From Phanerodontia chrysosporium (Eukaryota > Basidiomycota > Agaricomycetes > Polyporales > Phanerochaetaceae): a DNA stretch of 64,000 bases. The DNA lies in NCBI GenBank assembly GCA_001910725.1, contig MJGA01000006.1, positions 124,001 through 188,000 on the forward strand. Reading direction: 5' to 3'. The position numbers and the translations under genes are program-made. Within the stretch, counting starts at the first letter, position 1. The number at the start of each line of letters is the position of its first letter. The notes under the pieces were generated by a model that was given only the letters and a program-made list of their open reading frames with translations, did no database searches and had not been told where the DNA came from. Shown piece by piece: positions 11,763 through 22,724 of this stretch.

Positions 11763-13229
11763 CTATGCTGCCGTTGGTACGACCCTGACGTCCGGACGGA
11801 ACCACTGCCAATGGCTAAGCAGCACCGGGCGATTCCTCCTCCGCGGCTCTTCCTCCACCTCAACATACTCACGGCCTTTCGCCTTCTTCGGCGACGTTTT
11901 GAGCGGCGAGCCCTTCGCTGTGCGTGGCGTCTTGGGTGTCTGCAGCGCGCCGTGGAATACAGGTCGCGGTATGCGGTCGTGTTTGCGTGGAGTCTTAGGC
12001 TCGGCCTGCGCGGCTACGACGGCAGGCTCGTCTCCCTCCGTGTCGTCTGCCATCTCGACGTCCGTCGTCGGCACGCTGACAGCGCCGGGGAGTTCGTCGT
12101 CCTCCATAGCAGCAGCGGCTTCCTCGTTGTCGCTGTCTCCCTGCGCGGCGCTGTTTAGCAAATCCAGGGTTAGACGGGACGATGACGCCTCGAGCGCAGA
12201 TGTGAGGCCGCCGTGCGGACGGCTCGGCGTGCACATGGCGGCCTGGAAAGCGGAGAACGCGTTGCGATCGAGGTCTTCTTTCGACTTTCGTGGGGACGTC
12301 CGCGGCCTCTTCACTGGCGTCTCGTCCACTTGCATCGCGTTGTCGTCTGGTTGATCCACAGGAAAGACCGCCTTGCGCTTGTGCGTAGGAGTCTTGGTGA
12401 GTGAGGCAGAAGGATCACGTAGCAAGGGCTTCGAGGGTGAACGCGAGAGCGACCGTTTGTTTGGACTGGAAGCTCCCGTGTCGACAGGCTGGCTATTCCG
12501 CATCGCCTGCACTTCAGCTATGATGTCCTTGGCTAGGCGTTGACATGTCCTATCGAGAATCTCGTAGATCTCAAAAATCTCGTCTTGGTCAATGTCGTAG
12601 TCTTCCATCAGGGCCTCCTGGTTGACCTTGCTATGTCTCTGAAGCACATATCAGTAATAATAACGAGAGATAGACACAATCAGCGCACCTTTAGGACCCT
12701 ACATATCCAAACAAAAACGGCAATGGTAATCATGTCGTTCGGTAGTGTAAGACTCCTCCCTAGCCTCCCACTCTGTAAGAGTGCTCGCTCCGCCTTCTGC
12801 ATACAGGCAACCATGAACTCTCCGTAGGTGAACTTATGCCTTGCCACGAGTGCGTCGTAGGTCGCCCTTTGCTTCTCACGCTTTTCTTGTTCGTATGACG
12901 CGATCACGAGTTGAATAGTCTGCAGAGTCTCCTTGAAGATTTTAGGCTGCAGGCACGATGCCTTGCGAGCGGCCTCTTCGCTGAAGTCATTGTTGCCGAG
13001 CCTGGCCAAGATGCAGTCATATACCACGGCATCCATGCATAGTTCAATACCTTTCAGATGCAATATACGTGCATATTGGCTCTATGCCTGTTGTGCCCTT
13101 TATACTAAAGCCTGAACCCGGTCCCGTCCTCGCCTTCACGATTGGGATGAGTCGGTCCCGTTCTTCTCTCGTATCCTCCAGTAGCAGCTGATCATAGTTT
13201 GCCCCCGGCTTCGTTCTTCTTCCGACCAT
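11763..13229 (-). CDS. ORC6: Probable origin recognition complex subunit 6
   Basis: Small nuclear subunit of the complex that marks replication origins and loads MCM2-7. The N-terminal half shows two helical repeats. The first (about 13040-12880) has a SEEAARKASCLQPKIFKETL segment that lines up with the ORC6 repeat pattern (short helix, K-x-SGL-x-x-x-x-Y/F). The second (about 12750-12530) resembles the second cyclin-like ORC6 repeat, with an AVFVWICRVLK helix followed by an acidic turn and EILDRTCQRLAKDI. The C-terminal half is disordered, basic and Ser/Pro-rich, with SPSKP, TPTHKRK and TPKTPRT sites that could be CDK targets. The alignment is from memory and similarity is moderate, so the name is likely but not certain. 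An intron with donor GTGAAG near 13138 best joins exon 1 to exon 2. CACGTGAT lies 112 bp upstream. Confidence 0.65.
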
Positions 13230-13784
13230 TTACGCGATGAGGGTGTTAGTTTGCGAGAAAAAGATGTAAAGGCGGGAGATGGAGAGCGTGTTCAAGTCGC
13301 GTGGTCCGCATGAGCGCGTGACGCAAATTCTGGTAACGCTCACGTGATCAGTGACACTCATGTCCATCCGACACGAGTTGGCACACGCCCTCGACTCTCC
13401 AACGTCGTGACTTTGGTGGTTGACAGAGATTATCGCAGCGAGAGCAAGGCGAAAGTGCTACTAATATCAAAGCAAAAGTATGCTTCTATGTAATCTTCGA
13501 GTCGCCTCGAGGTCGCTATGCGCTGCGGTTAAGACCGATCCTGAGCCCGAGGCACTCGTCAGCAGGACCTTCTCATGTGGTTAATCATTATCGGCAGTAT
13601 ATGGTATTATTGTGCTGTAGTGTTACAAGAACGCTGTCGTGCAAAGAAGATAAAAAGAGCCCGAATAGCTCAGAACACGTCGAAAGGGCATTACTGGTAG
13701 CTGACACGATCATTAATGAAATATTCAGAAAAATCAGAAAAATAACATACCATCTGCACCGGATCAGCTCATTGGCCCTCAGGG
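13230..13784. promoter_or_regulatory. ORC6 promoter region and MYND gene 3' side
   Basis: 555 bp without a gene. The left part is the ORC6 promoter, with the CACGTGAT site at 13341; the right part is AT-richer and probably the 3' end of the MYND gene. Confidence 0.5.
13341..13348. promoter_or_regulatory. CACGTGAT element
   Basis: Same 8-mer as at 7411, here as CTCACGTGATC, 112 bp upstream of the ORC6 start. Confidence 0.45.
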
Positions 13785-14903
13785 CTAGCTTGCTTGCCCG
13801 CAAGAGTGCTTGTGCTGAGGCCAATCGCCTAGCTGGCACTGTCGCGGAGGCGGACAGTAGCGCGCGACCTTGCACTTGGAGCAAAGCGGCAGCTGCTTCG
13901 AGTCTTCCGGCCCTCGCCCGCAGAACGTGCAGCATCTCTCGCGCTCTGCCTTGCGCCGCCTGTCCTCGTCCTCCACACGCTCCACAAGCTCGAGAACGTG
14001 GTAGTGCCCCAGCGTAGTCCAAAGCTTATTCGCTTTCTTCAGGAGATTACGTATACGCGTCCCATCATTGTCTGCGATGTCCATGTTCCCGCCATGCGCA
14101 AGGTACCACACGAGCGCGTCCCTGTGTGGACGCACCGCGGCCGCGCTGGTGCCGTCGTTGATCTGGAGGGCCTCGTGCATCGGCGTGCATCCGTGACGGT
14201 CTCGGCGGTTGAGGTCCGCGCCCGCGCGAGCAAGGATGTCCGCGAGCTCCGTGTCCACGACGGGCGCGCATGAGAGCGTATGGTGCAGTGCCTGTGCTCC
14301 CGAGATGTCCGTGCCATTTGCGGGCACCCGCGCTTCGTCTGCAAGCCACCGCGCGAGGGTGAGCTGCTGAGCACGACGCGGTGCAGCGAGGGCCGTCCCG
14401 ACCAGAACTAGGTTGTATATCGGTATCCGCGTCGGACCCCAGCGTAGCAGGTAAAGCTCTTGAGCAGCTCTTTCTCGAGCTTGCATCTCAGGCAAGTCGT
14501 CGACTGCCATGTAATGGGAGCACCTGCAATGGAAATGCTCTTTTACTCTGTCGAGATCTCCGCACATAATGGCCATGCCCAGAGGATCCAAGTCCCGCGA
14601 GGGCTGTACACCATTCTGGGAGAACCATGTGCGGAGACGCAGGGACTCCTGACCTCTCAGCGAGTCATTGCTAAAATATCTGTGTCAGCTACTCTTCGGT
14701 ACCCACGGACATATGAGTTCTTACCTTTGAAAAAGTTGCCCCAACGGCCTGTCGTGGTCATCAGCCATGAAACCAGCAGAATTTAGTTCTATGCTCACGC
14801 ACCTTCCGCGTCCTCGATCAGATTGAGCAATGGCTGTGTTCAGAGCAGCTTGCAGCACTGCAGGGGAGAAGAAAGTGCTGGGGTCTATACGATTGGAGTT
14901 CAT
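13785..14903 (-). CDS. Ankyrin-repeat protein with C-terminal MYND zinc finger
   Basis: Three exons. The middle of the protein carries ankyrin-like repeats (ALHHTLSCAPVVDTELADIL, then GADLNRRDRHGCTPMHEALQ and a third weaker repeat ending in GGNMDIADNDGT). The C-terminus is a MYND finger with Cys pairs in CCTFCGRG, PLCSKCKVARYC and the final QLGDWPQHKHSC, i.e. a complete set of Cys/His ligands. MYND domains bind proline-rich partners, so an adaptor or regulatory role is likely; the partner cannot be told. The start at 14903 is supported by two introns (about 14743-14800 and 14664-14724) that join exons in frame. Ankyrin-MYND proteins are abundant in Agaricomycetes. Confidence 0.85.
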
Positions 14904-15360
14904 TTCTGAAGAGAAAATGGAACTCCGGGTATTTTCTGCCCCTTTTCTGTTCCAGGGTCAGTAAAAACGGCCATGACTGTACACCGGGCATGGGAGGGTC
15001 ACGTACATATGCTCTAAATTATGTTGGAGGAGCCTTTCAAGCTCGCGAAGCAGGCTTGAAAGTGAATATGGAGGTTACTGACAGAATTGCAGAGTGCATC
15101 GGCGATCCAGTCCAGGCCAGCGCTTACGTAAGCGATATGCGTCCGCGGTGTCTTCTTGACTGTTAACCTTTCAATTCAGCAGACCCGAATCCACATGAAT
15201 ATCAAGTGAATGAGATTGAACAGGGGCCTTTACAGCGGTCCGGCACATGAGACTATCCTAGAAATGGAGATGCAAGCACAATCTGGAGCACGGTCAAGAA
15301 GCACCTAAATAAGAGTAGAGGCCACCGACCCACGTCGAAACGGCTCGAGTGCAGTTGGAG
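14904..15360. other. Intergenic, nothing recognised
   Basis: 457 bp between the 5' end of the MYND gene and the 3' end of the EXPERA gene. No motif or repeat seen. Confidence 0.5.
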
Positions 15361-16338
15361 TCACTTCGACTTGGTCGACCGCTTGATTGCCTGCACCTCT
15401 CTCAAGGAGGTAGCAATATGCTTATACGAGTCAACCATGAGACCCAGCGGAATGATGACCCAACTGCGGACAGATTGGTCAGCAATATGCGGGAAGGAAC
15501 GAATGGCGTGGAATCCTCACATTCCGTTCATGAGCTAGAGAACAAGGAGCGCAGGCGGGTCAGCGTGTGCATTGCGGAGCGTACGGCCAGGCACAGGTAC
15601 GCACCGTAAGGTAGACCCAAAGATAGAGCGGGTTCGAGATGACGAGGTTTGGGCTGCCCGTGAGCCATTCAGGGCAGAAGGTCATCCACCTGGCGGCGAA
15701 TGAGAACAGAGCAAAGTCTAATAGGAGAACAAGGCCTACCCTCCATAGAGTTCTGCCGTGCACAGCACCACGATCCAATAGTGCCGAGCGGGGTCATCTG
15801 CAGCCAGCTGCTTCAAAATGTAGAGGGCCATAGGACCCGCTCCGAGTACGGTAAGAATTTCCAGTGAGACACTGTGGCACGCTGTCAGGCACGCGTCGCG
15901 TCGCGAGTACAAGACGCGACATACACGGTGGGGTCGGCCACGGCCCAGCGCAGGTCAGCACGGGCGTATTCTCTGACTGCCAAGTAGGTTGAGCCTATAG
16001 TTCCACCGATCAGCGTTGTACGTACCCATCTCGGGCAAAATGCCCTCGCTCGTGGCGACTTGCCGGCCGAAGACTGAGTAATAGAGGAAGATGGCTTCGA
16101 AAGAGAAGTGAATTAGAGCGTCGAACATCTATTACCAACGTGCATGAGTGCAGTCTCCATAATTGAGGAACAATGAGCTTACGAGCCAGATCCATGTGAA
16201 GCGGTCCATGGTGGTCGCCTTCTTCGGCAGGAACGCATTCGCGGAAATGTACGCCACAACGCCAATGGCGGCGATGAAAGCTAGTGAATATGCTGAGGTG
16301 GCAGTAAACCACTCGATACTTTCCGCTGTGCCAGACAT
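15361..16338 (-). CDS. EXPERA-domain (emopamil-binding protein family) membrane protein
   Basis: Four-helix ER membrane protein of the EBP family. Seen: a hydrophobic helix after MSGTAESIEWFT, then WIWL, FDALIHFSFEAIF, the family signature EYARADLRWAVADPT, SLEILTVLGAGPMALYI, and WMTFCPEWLTGSPNL followed by NPLYLWVYLT. The His of LIH and the Glu of FEAIF are positions that matter in sterol isomerases of this family. Animals and plants use EBP as sterol delta8-delta7 isomerase; fungi use the unrelated ERG2, so the role here is unknown. About seven exons, including a 14-nt microexon (15531-15544) that encodes the LMNG step before IWVIIPLGLM. The protein ends in a basic tail. Start at 16338 is the Met directly before the first helix. 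Confidence 0.8.
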
Positions 16339-16786
16339 ATTTATCGGAGCGTTGCTGGTCAGTAGGTGAGTGGTTCGGGTAGAGCCCGCTCGCACACGTG
16401 GTACCGTTCATCACGCGAGGCTGGGAATATATGATTTCTGTCGGAAATGGGCTAAATGTGGAAGCGCCTTACCCATATGTAGAACGAGCGCCCATATCTT
16501 AGCTAAAACGTCTCCCGTTCTTCCGACATTTGTACCACATCGGGCCAAAACTGTCAATCTTCGCCCGTTCGAACCCCTTTGTCGGGATTTTCTCACCATG
16601 CATAACTTGTTTGATTATGCGATGTTGAGGCTTGCATCGCCGTCAGGGTCCAGTGCATTCGTCCTGAACCACGGCCGACGGTTCGAAATGGAAACGCAGT
16701 AAACATTTCATTTTTCCAAGGCGTATAAAGTGCTCGGTTCACTGCAGTCTCAACTCCAGGTCAGCTCGAAGCCTGTGCACCCAGAC
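16339..16786. other. Divergent intergenic region
   Basis: 448 bp between the EXPERA gene and the secreted CrtC/AttH-fold gene. The only element I can point to is the TATA box at 16724. Confidence 0.5.
16724..16730 (+). promoter_or_regulatory. TATA box of the secreted CrtC/AttH-fold gene
   Basis: TATAAAG 63 bases before the ATG at 16787, a typical distance for a short-leader fungal gene. Confidence 0.5.
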
Positions 16787-18003
16787 ATGCATTCGCTTCT
16801 GAAGGGGCTCATCTTTATCGCTTCGCTCGCTCTGTGCAGCCTGGCTGCGCTCCTCAAGCGTGACACCTTCGTCATCTCTGGGGAGACGTCGGACACGGCC
16901 AGCACCGTGCAGTTCACGGGAGCCAGCAGCGGGTTCGATGGGCCCAAAATCGCCAACCTGAACAGCACCACCTTCGACCTGTGGTACTTCCACGCCTTTG
17001 CCACCGACCTCTCGCTGTCCGTCACGGTCGTGTTCTACACCGCACTCCCCGGCGCGCTCTATCCTCAGGCGATCGACTTTGGCACTGCAGACTATGTCGA
17101 GGTGTTCGTCACTACGCCAGACGGCGCAACCGTCCTCGCCTTTACGGCCGACTCTCTGACCGTCACGACGTCGGGCGATGGGAGCTCCGGTGCCTTTGAC
17201 ACTGGTGAGGCCGGGTGGTCGGGCTCGTCGGACATGTCCGAATATACCGTCACATTCAATGCGCAAGACGGCAGCCTCACCGGGACACTCTCCTTGTCAT
17301 CGGTACGCGCCATACAGATTACCGCCCGTGCCCGTTCACTGCCTAACACCTGCCGCTTCAGGTTGCGCCAGCACACTTCCCTTGCTCATCGGCGAGTAGT
17401 CAAGCAGGAAAGTCTTTCGAGCTGTCGCAGGGTTTCGGTTGGGCGAACGCTGTCCCCGATGCCGACGCCACAGTCAACCTCAACGTGAACGGCGAATTGA
17501 TCGCCTTCACCGGCATGGGATATCACGACAAGGTGTGTCCTTCCTATACAGTCTTCGGCACCCACGCTTACGTCTATCTTTAGAACTGGGGAAACAAGCC
17601 ATGGGACACTCTGCTCGACTCCTGGTACTGGGGGCACGCGCGGCTCGGAGACTACTCTGTCGTCTGGTTCGACTACATCGACGCGACGGGCACCGAGGGA
17701 GTGAGCGCGTACATCGCCCAGAACGGGCAGATTGTTGCGGCGACATGCTCAGGCCTGCAGGTGCGGCCGTCAGGCGGCGACGACACGTATCCGCCCACGA
17801 CACAGACGGGCCTGCCCGATGGGTTTACCATCAATATGGATGTCCCTGGGCAAGGCACCCTCGAAATCACCGCGACGGACGGGGAGATCATTCTGTTCAC
17901 GCAGGGCCTTTCGACGAGGTGGATCGCTCAGGTAACGGGCACACTCGCCGGGGAGGAGCTGACCGGCCTCGGTTTGTATGAGCAGTTCACATTCGCAGAC
18001 TAG
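16787..18003 (+). CDS. Secreted CrtC/AttH-type lipocalin-like protein
   Basis: Three exons, about 370 residues. A signal peptide covers roughly residues 1-22 (LLKGLIFIASLALCSLAAL), followed by a Lys-Arg pair that could be a Kex2 site. The rest is beta-rich, with two lipocalin-like halves. The motifs GMGYHDKNWGNKPWDTLLD and SWYWGHARLGDYSVVWFDY are typical of the hydroxyneurosporene-synthase-like/AttH fold, which includes fungal Diels-Alderases of polyketide pathways. No polyketide synthase or other pathway gene lies nearby and the protein seems secreted, so a Diels-Alderase role is not supported; lipid or hydrophobic ligand binding or hydration are alternatives. A TATA box at 16724 suggests regulated expression. 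Confidence 0.75.
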
Positions 18004-18073
18004 GACATTGTTTTGTAAATTTAGTCGTTCTATCTAGGAGGGGTCTTTCGCGTTCGATAGATACCTCGTTTTG

Positions 18074-18088
18074 TATATACCATTGTTT
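18074..18088. repeat. 15-nt direct repeat, copy 1
   Basis: TATATACCATTGTTT, repeated exactly at 18313-18327. The two copies bracket the F-box gene relic at 18178-18276. Confidence 0.6.
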
Positions 18089-18177
18089 CCAGGGACTTCG
18101 TGAATTCGGATATAATGCGTGGGAGACTTGGGTCTGCATATAAGCTCTTGCGCATGGAGTCTCATCGCACCCATGAC

Positions 18178-18276
18178 TATCGTACAGCACCAGCTATACG
18201 CAGGAAGAAGTGATGGACGAGTGGTCGGATGTGGTATGTAGCTGGGTTGAAGGCCCATGGTTTACAGATCGTGCAT
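18178..18276 (+). pseudogene. Relic of an F-box gene 3' end
   Basis: About 95 bases resemble the last coding part of the downstream F-box gene (19251-19350). Both share ATCG-ACAGCACC-G-TAT, then a stretch reading E-W-(S/L)-D-(V/M) and EGPW-(F/S)-T, at similar spacing, with small indels. The relic has no open frame of its own. It is best read as the tail of an earlier tandem copy that was otherwise lost. Confidence 0.6.
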
Positions 18277-18312
18277 AGCAGGCACGGACGTACCGCTGGC
18301 AAGGCTCGGATA

Positions 18313-18327
18313 TATATACCATTGTTT
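18313..18327. repeat. 15-nt direct repeat, copy 2
   Basis: Exact copy of 18074-18088, 239 bases further on. Confidence 0.6.
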
Positions 18328-18372
18328 ACGTGTTATGCCTAGGAGGCGTGGGAGATTCTGTTCGCACATGTA

Positions 18373-19396
18373 ATGCTCCGGGTCACGGGTAGCGTCCAAG
18401 CACCAGTGGCAGACAACCCCTACGAAGGCCTTCACAACGGTTTCCCCGTCATGGATCGCTGGCCAGCCGAGTTATGGGACGAGGTCGCACGCTTCGCCTG
18501 CGTTGACGGCGGGTACACTGGGTGCTCGCTCGCTCTCGTATCGCGCTCCATGCACGATGCCACCCGCCACTCCCGCCACCACTCCGTCTCGCTGACAAGC
18601 GAACACAAGCTGTTCGCCTTCGCGCGGCGCACTCTGGAAGGCGAACGTGCCCCGGCGTGCATCGGGCACCTCTTCATCGCGGTCGACCTGGCGGCGGGAT
18701 GGAGCCCGAGGGGCGAAAGCCCTCGCAAGCCATCCAGGACGCCTTCGCAGCCATCTTCGCCTGTGCGGCGCCGGGCTTGGATGGCCTCACAGTCTACAGC
18801 CAATGGAAGCGTGCCAATGAGTTCATCGAATCCCACTGCGAGTCCCTCACGTTCCCCGGCCTCCTCGACCTCGTGCTCCCTGCGCCCGTGTCGCTGCCGG
18901 CGGCAAGCGCGTTCCCCGCGGTGCGCCGCTTTCATGCGTATAGCGTGGCCGACATAGAAACATATACGGCGGTCGAAACGATCGCTCCAGCGTTCCCACT
19001 CCTCACTCATCTCAGGTTCTCAGAAGCCCCGAAGCATCGAGGTTCCTATCTGTGGGCTGATCAGACATCGGGTACAGAGTATGACGTGGACACTGGAGAC
19101 GTCGCTGCTGCCCTGCCTAGTTTACGTGCCATCATCGTTCCGCGTTACCCTTGGAGGCCGACTACATTGGAGACGAAGAATCAAGCGGCAAGGAACAATT
19201 CGCATCGTAGAGCTAGAAACGTAGACAGAGGGTTGGACCTTTGCACCTTCGATCGGACAGCACCGGTTATGGAGTCGCAGAGGCGAAGAGAGAATGGCTC
19301 GATATGATAGCCGGGGGTGAAGGACCATGGTCGACCAAGCATGCAGAGCAACCGTATATACCAGGCAGATATCTTGATAATAGCGCGACCTTTTGA
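18373..19396 (+). CDS. F-box-like protein, frame-disrupted
   Basis: The N-terminus RWPAELWDEVARFAC...CSLALVSRSMHD is a classic fungal F-box-like segment; the rest has the Leu-rich repeats of F-box proteins that dock on Skp1 in SCF ubiquitin ligases. The frame is lost twice or more. At GGG 18696-18698 one missing G would restore DLAAGMEPEGRKPSQAIQD. A further change of frame lies between about 19130 and 19240, after which the expected tail (TGYGVAEAKREWLDM, GGEGPWST) is read to the stop at 19396. No GT-AG intron explains either break. The first is the same one-base deletion seen in other genes; the second region may have two changes, so true decay is possible. A relic of a sister copy lies just upstream. 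Confidence 0.65.
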
Positions 19397-19467
19397 ATTT
19401 CGAAGCAGACTTAGTAGAGCAACTGCATTCCATCGCAATCAATGGTATAGATACATCCAGAACTCCT

Positions 19468-21749
19468 TCAGCTCTTCTTCGGCGGCGTCCAGTCCTTGAG
19501 CCATGCCTTCACAAACTCGACGATCTCACGGTGGATCTTCTGGATGTGCGGCGGCTCGTCTGCAGGGTTACGCAGTCCGTTCTCATCGTAGTGGTGTACA
19601 CCGTCTAGAAATGCACGCGGTTAGACAGCGTGTCAAAGATAAGGGCGCCCATCTTGGATACATACCGGGTATAAGCTTGAACGGACGCAAGATTGTGTCA
19701 TCGCGCGGCAAGGCGTACATGCTGTGCGGTGTACACGGCTTCCACGGGTCGACTACTCGCATTGATCAGACCAGTCTTGACACCAGTTTAAGACGAGCAA
19801 ACGTACCATCGCCGTCGATGAACGCCAGCCGGTCATCCGCGATGTCAAAGTCGCCGAGTGCGTTCACAACAGTGACGTTCGGCAGCGGCGGTACAGCAAA
19901 GTACTTGCCGGGCTTGTACGCCTGCTTGCAGATTTTGCTCTCGTACGCGAGCGTCAGCAGGCTAGATACGATGCGCGGGTAGCCTCAGGCGGTGCGGTCT
20001 GCAGGGTGATTGGTTTGCGGAAGAAACTGTAGGAAGAGGGACGGACGCACCGAGAAGTAGCCCCACTCGGTGCAGACCTGGAAGAGCCAGAGCCTCCAGG
20101 TGTCCTCCAGAGAGGTACCGCGTATGCCGAGTCGTCGTACGTGCCAAAGCACTGCGGATACGAACTCAACACCTAGTGCAAGAACAAGGGTAGTCTCGCA
20201 CCTCTTCAATCGTGATGCCAGCATCAACAGGGCACAGCGAGACGAAGTTCTGATCGACGCATCAGACCGTGCTAGACCTTCGAAAGGGCCTCCTCACCTC
20301 TTTGATGTACTTCGCATAGTTGAGCAGAGAGAAGTCGACTTCTAGCCCGTCCTCGAAGATTACAATCTCGCTGTCCATGTCGAACACGGCCTCCTCGCCG
20401 GTTGCAAGGAAGTGGCGATGTCAGCAGGAAGGACAGGCCTATCGAGGAACTCGCAGAACTCGTCAAACTTGGTGCTCCCGACCGCCGGGTCCCAGTTCTT
20501 GGCCTGCCAGTATCCGAGTGGCGACTTCAAGTATCCCAGGTTAGCGTGGAGTCTGTCGTGACTCGGAGACAAACATTACCTCGATGAGCGAGGCGAAGTC
20601 TCATCGTGTTCGAGGTCCTTCAGTCCAAAGAGGCCCTTGAGCCTGTCCTTGAGCAACCGGTCGACAGGGCCGTCGCCGCGCATCAGGACCGAGTCGATAG
20701 TCTGGATTGAGTTCTCGAGGTGCGCAGAGCACTTCGGGTCCGCGGCGTCGCGAATGATCTCCATGTATTCCCAGTTCTCGAGGCTTGCATGCGTCACAGC
20801 TGGTAAATAAGAGCATGCTGTCAATGGGTGACAAAGAAGAGCAACGATACCACTTACCGCTGGAAGCGATCGCGCCGTACACGAGGTCCGGGTAGAGAAT
20901 CTTCATGTGGGCAGCGCGGCACCAGCATACGATCCCTATACAGTACAGCATAATTGGCTCACGAATTCAACGGTGAAGTGGACACGCGCATATACGCACC
21001 CCGTAGTAAATCCAAGGATGTCCAGGGGAAGTGATATCTTCGTCAATACCGGGGAACTTGACGTTTGCCATGAAGTTAGCAGAATCGGCTGCTGACTGAT
21101 CATTGTTCAGGAACCTGTATGAATGAATGAATGAATGTGACATGTCCAGCGCATGAGGAGGCAGACGCACCGGAGAGAGTCCGTGGTGAAGTTCTGAACA
21201 GGTAAGGATTCGCCTGCAGTCTATCAGTCCAAAGCGCGCCTCTCCAGGAGAGATTTCAACGGACCGTAGTACCTGTAAGTCAGGTTGTCAGCTACGCAGA
21301 CTCGATACGGCGCGATGTGCCACGCACCTGTGCTCCAGAATGACACCGATTCCGCCAGTCGCCTTGGGCAGGATGTCCGCGATGCCCGTGTCGAGGAACG
21401 GCAGGCGGTTCTCTCCGCTGGTCTCGCCGCCGTCGATGACGATGACCGGCGCATGCGTACCGGGCTTGTAGTGGCGCGTGTTGATCCAGTACCGCTGCAG
21501 CCACGTCTCCGAGCCGTTCGCGAAGTGGTCGACGGGCTGCCTGAACCAGTGCGGCGTGAACTCCGCAGACTGGACGGCCAGCGGGACCTGGTCGCGGCGG
21601 GCGTGTGTACGCGCGTGCTCGTGTGAGAGCTTCAGCAGGTTGATGCCCTGTGCGCCGAGGACCTTCACGAGCTGCGTGTCGGCGGGAGAGAGCGCGGCCG
21701 CTGTGCTGGCTGCGCCCAGGGCGAGGAGAAACGCGCTCAGGACGAGCAT
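19468..21749 (-). CDS. Secreted serine peptidase, family S28 (Pro-Xaa carboxypeptidase-like)
   Basis: Extracellular or lysosome-like serine peptidase that cleaves after proline, probably nutritional. A signal peptide covers about residues 1-19 (LVLSAFLLALGAASTAAA). The S28 opening HWFRQPVDHF is followed by QRYWINTRHY, the conserved VIVIDGGETSGENRLPFLDT block, VILEHRYYG and the nucleophile elbow GGSYAGARAAHMK (Ser at about 20905). The Asp and His region lies near the C-terminus (ALGDFDIADDRL and IPDGVHHYDENGL). At least nine exons; the gene ends with KAWLKDWTPPKKS. One base appears missing at TT 20402-20403: an extra A on the coding strand restores SLQTGEEAVFDMDSEIV. Intron sequence near 21120 carries a short GAAT tetranucleotide run. 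The start is the Met of the signal peptide. Confidence 0.88.
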
Positions 21750-22724
21750 CGTGTGTGGGTGTCGTCGACAGGGGACGACTCGGCACAGTCAGGGCGAGCG
21801 AGGGTGATAGCGTCGAGAGCAGTGTGAACGGCTGAGACGTCCCATGTGCTTGACGGTGGGAGCGCCGGATAGGGCGTCCCGCGTGCAATCCGACGCGTTG
21901 GACGCGACTTGACTCCAGACCATCACCTTCAAACGAGGGTTTGTTACCTACTGGCCTGCCCAGAGCTTTTGCGTATTCGCGATATCTTCCTTTCAACCAC
22001 ACTGCACAGACTAGCGAAGCGAAGGCCTTGGGCTCTGCCGTGTCTTTGGATTCCAGTATCGAGTCCTTCAGAAATCGCTGTGAATCACTACGACGTGTCT
22101 GGGCGGACGACTCGAAGCCAGCACCCGGATACGTTGGCCGCGACTTGAGCTGTGGTCAGTATAGGTGATCTACATGCAAACGAGGGAGATGGACGCGAGA
22201 TTGTCAGCGTATTGACCGACCTGGATCATGCATAGGTGTACCAGGAACTTCTCCGTTGTAACTCATCCCACCAGCGTTGAGTACTCCAGTCTCATCTGCA
22301 CTCTACATAGAGAACCCGTAAGTAGACGTCAACGTCGATGCCGCGTTGTGCAACCTGCTGTGCCTTGCGATTGCAGAGGCTCAAGATATTTACGGCGCTC
22401 AGCAACGGCGCATCAGAGGGCGCATCAAATATGCCGTTAGGGGCGAAGCGGTCACCTGACCGCCATAGCGCCATCTGCTGACAATATCATCGACGCAGGG
22501 CCTAGTCAGCCAATAATCCTACCAAATTGCACGCGAAATCATCTGTGGTGTGCTCTCGTAACCTTCTACGCGCTGACAATGGCAATCGCCGTCGGCTTTG
22601 TCGAGCTTACCTCCGCTGACGCGGTGTGTCTACTGTACAGAATATATATCGAACAGCTCTACAGCGATGAGGGCTGTCAAGACAAAGCAACGCGCTCAAC
22701 CGAACAGCTGAAGAGCACCCCGAC
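21750..22724. other. Intergenic between divergent genes
   Basis: 975 bp. I see promoter-length sequence for the S28 peptidase and the NmrA-like gene but no coding motif, RNA gene or clear repeat. Confidence 0.5.

Noticed and set aside
11740..11800. Possible tRNA (GGATTCGAAC resembles a B box on the minus strand)
   Set aside because: The arms do not pair as a T stem, no A box or acceptor stem is found, and it lies at the 3' end of the ORC6 coding region.
21115..21140. GAAT tetranucleotide run as a regulatory repeat
   Set aside because: Only about four units, inside an intron of the S28 peptidase; probably a simple microsatellite.
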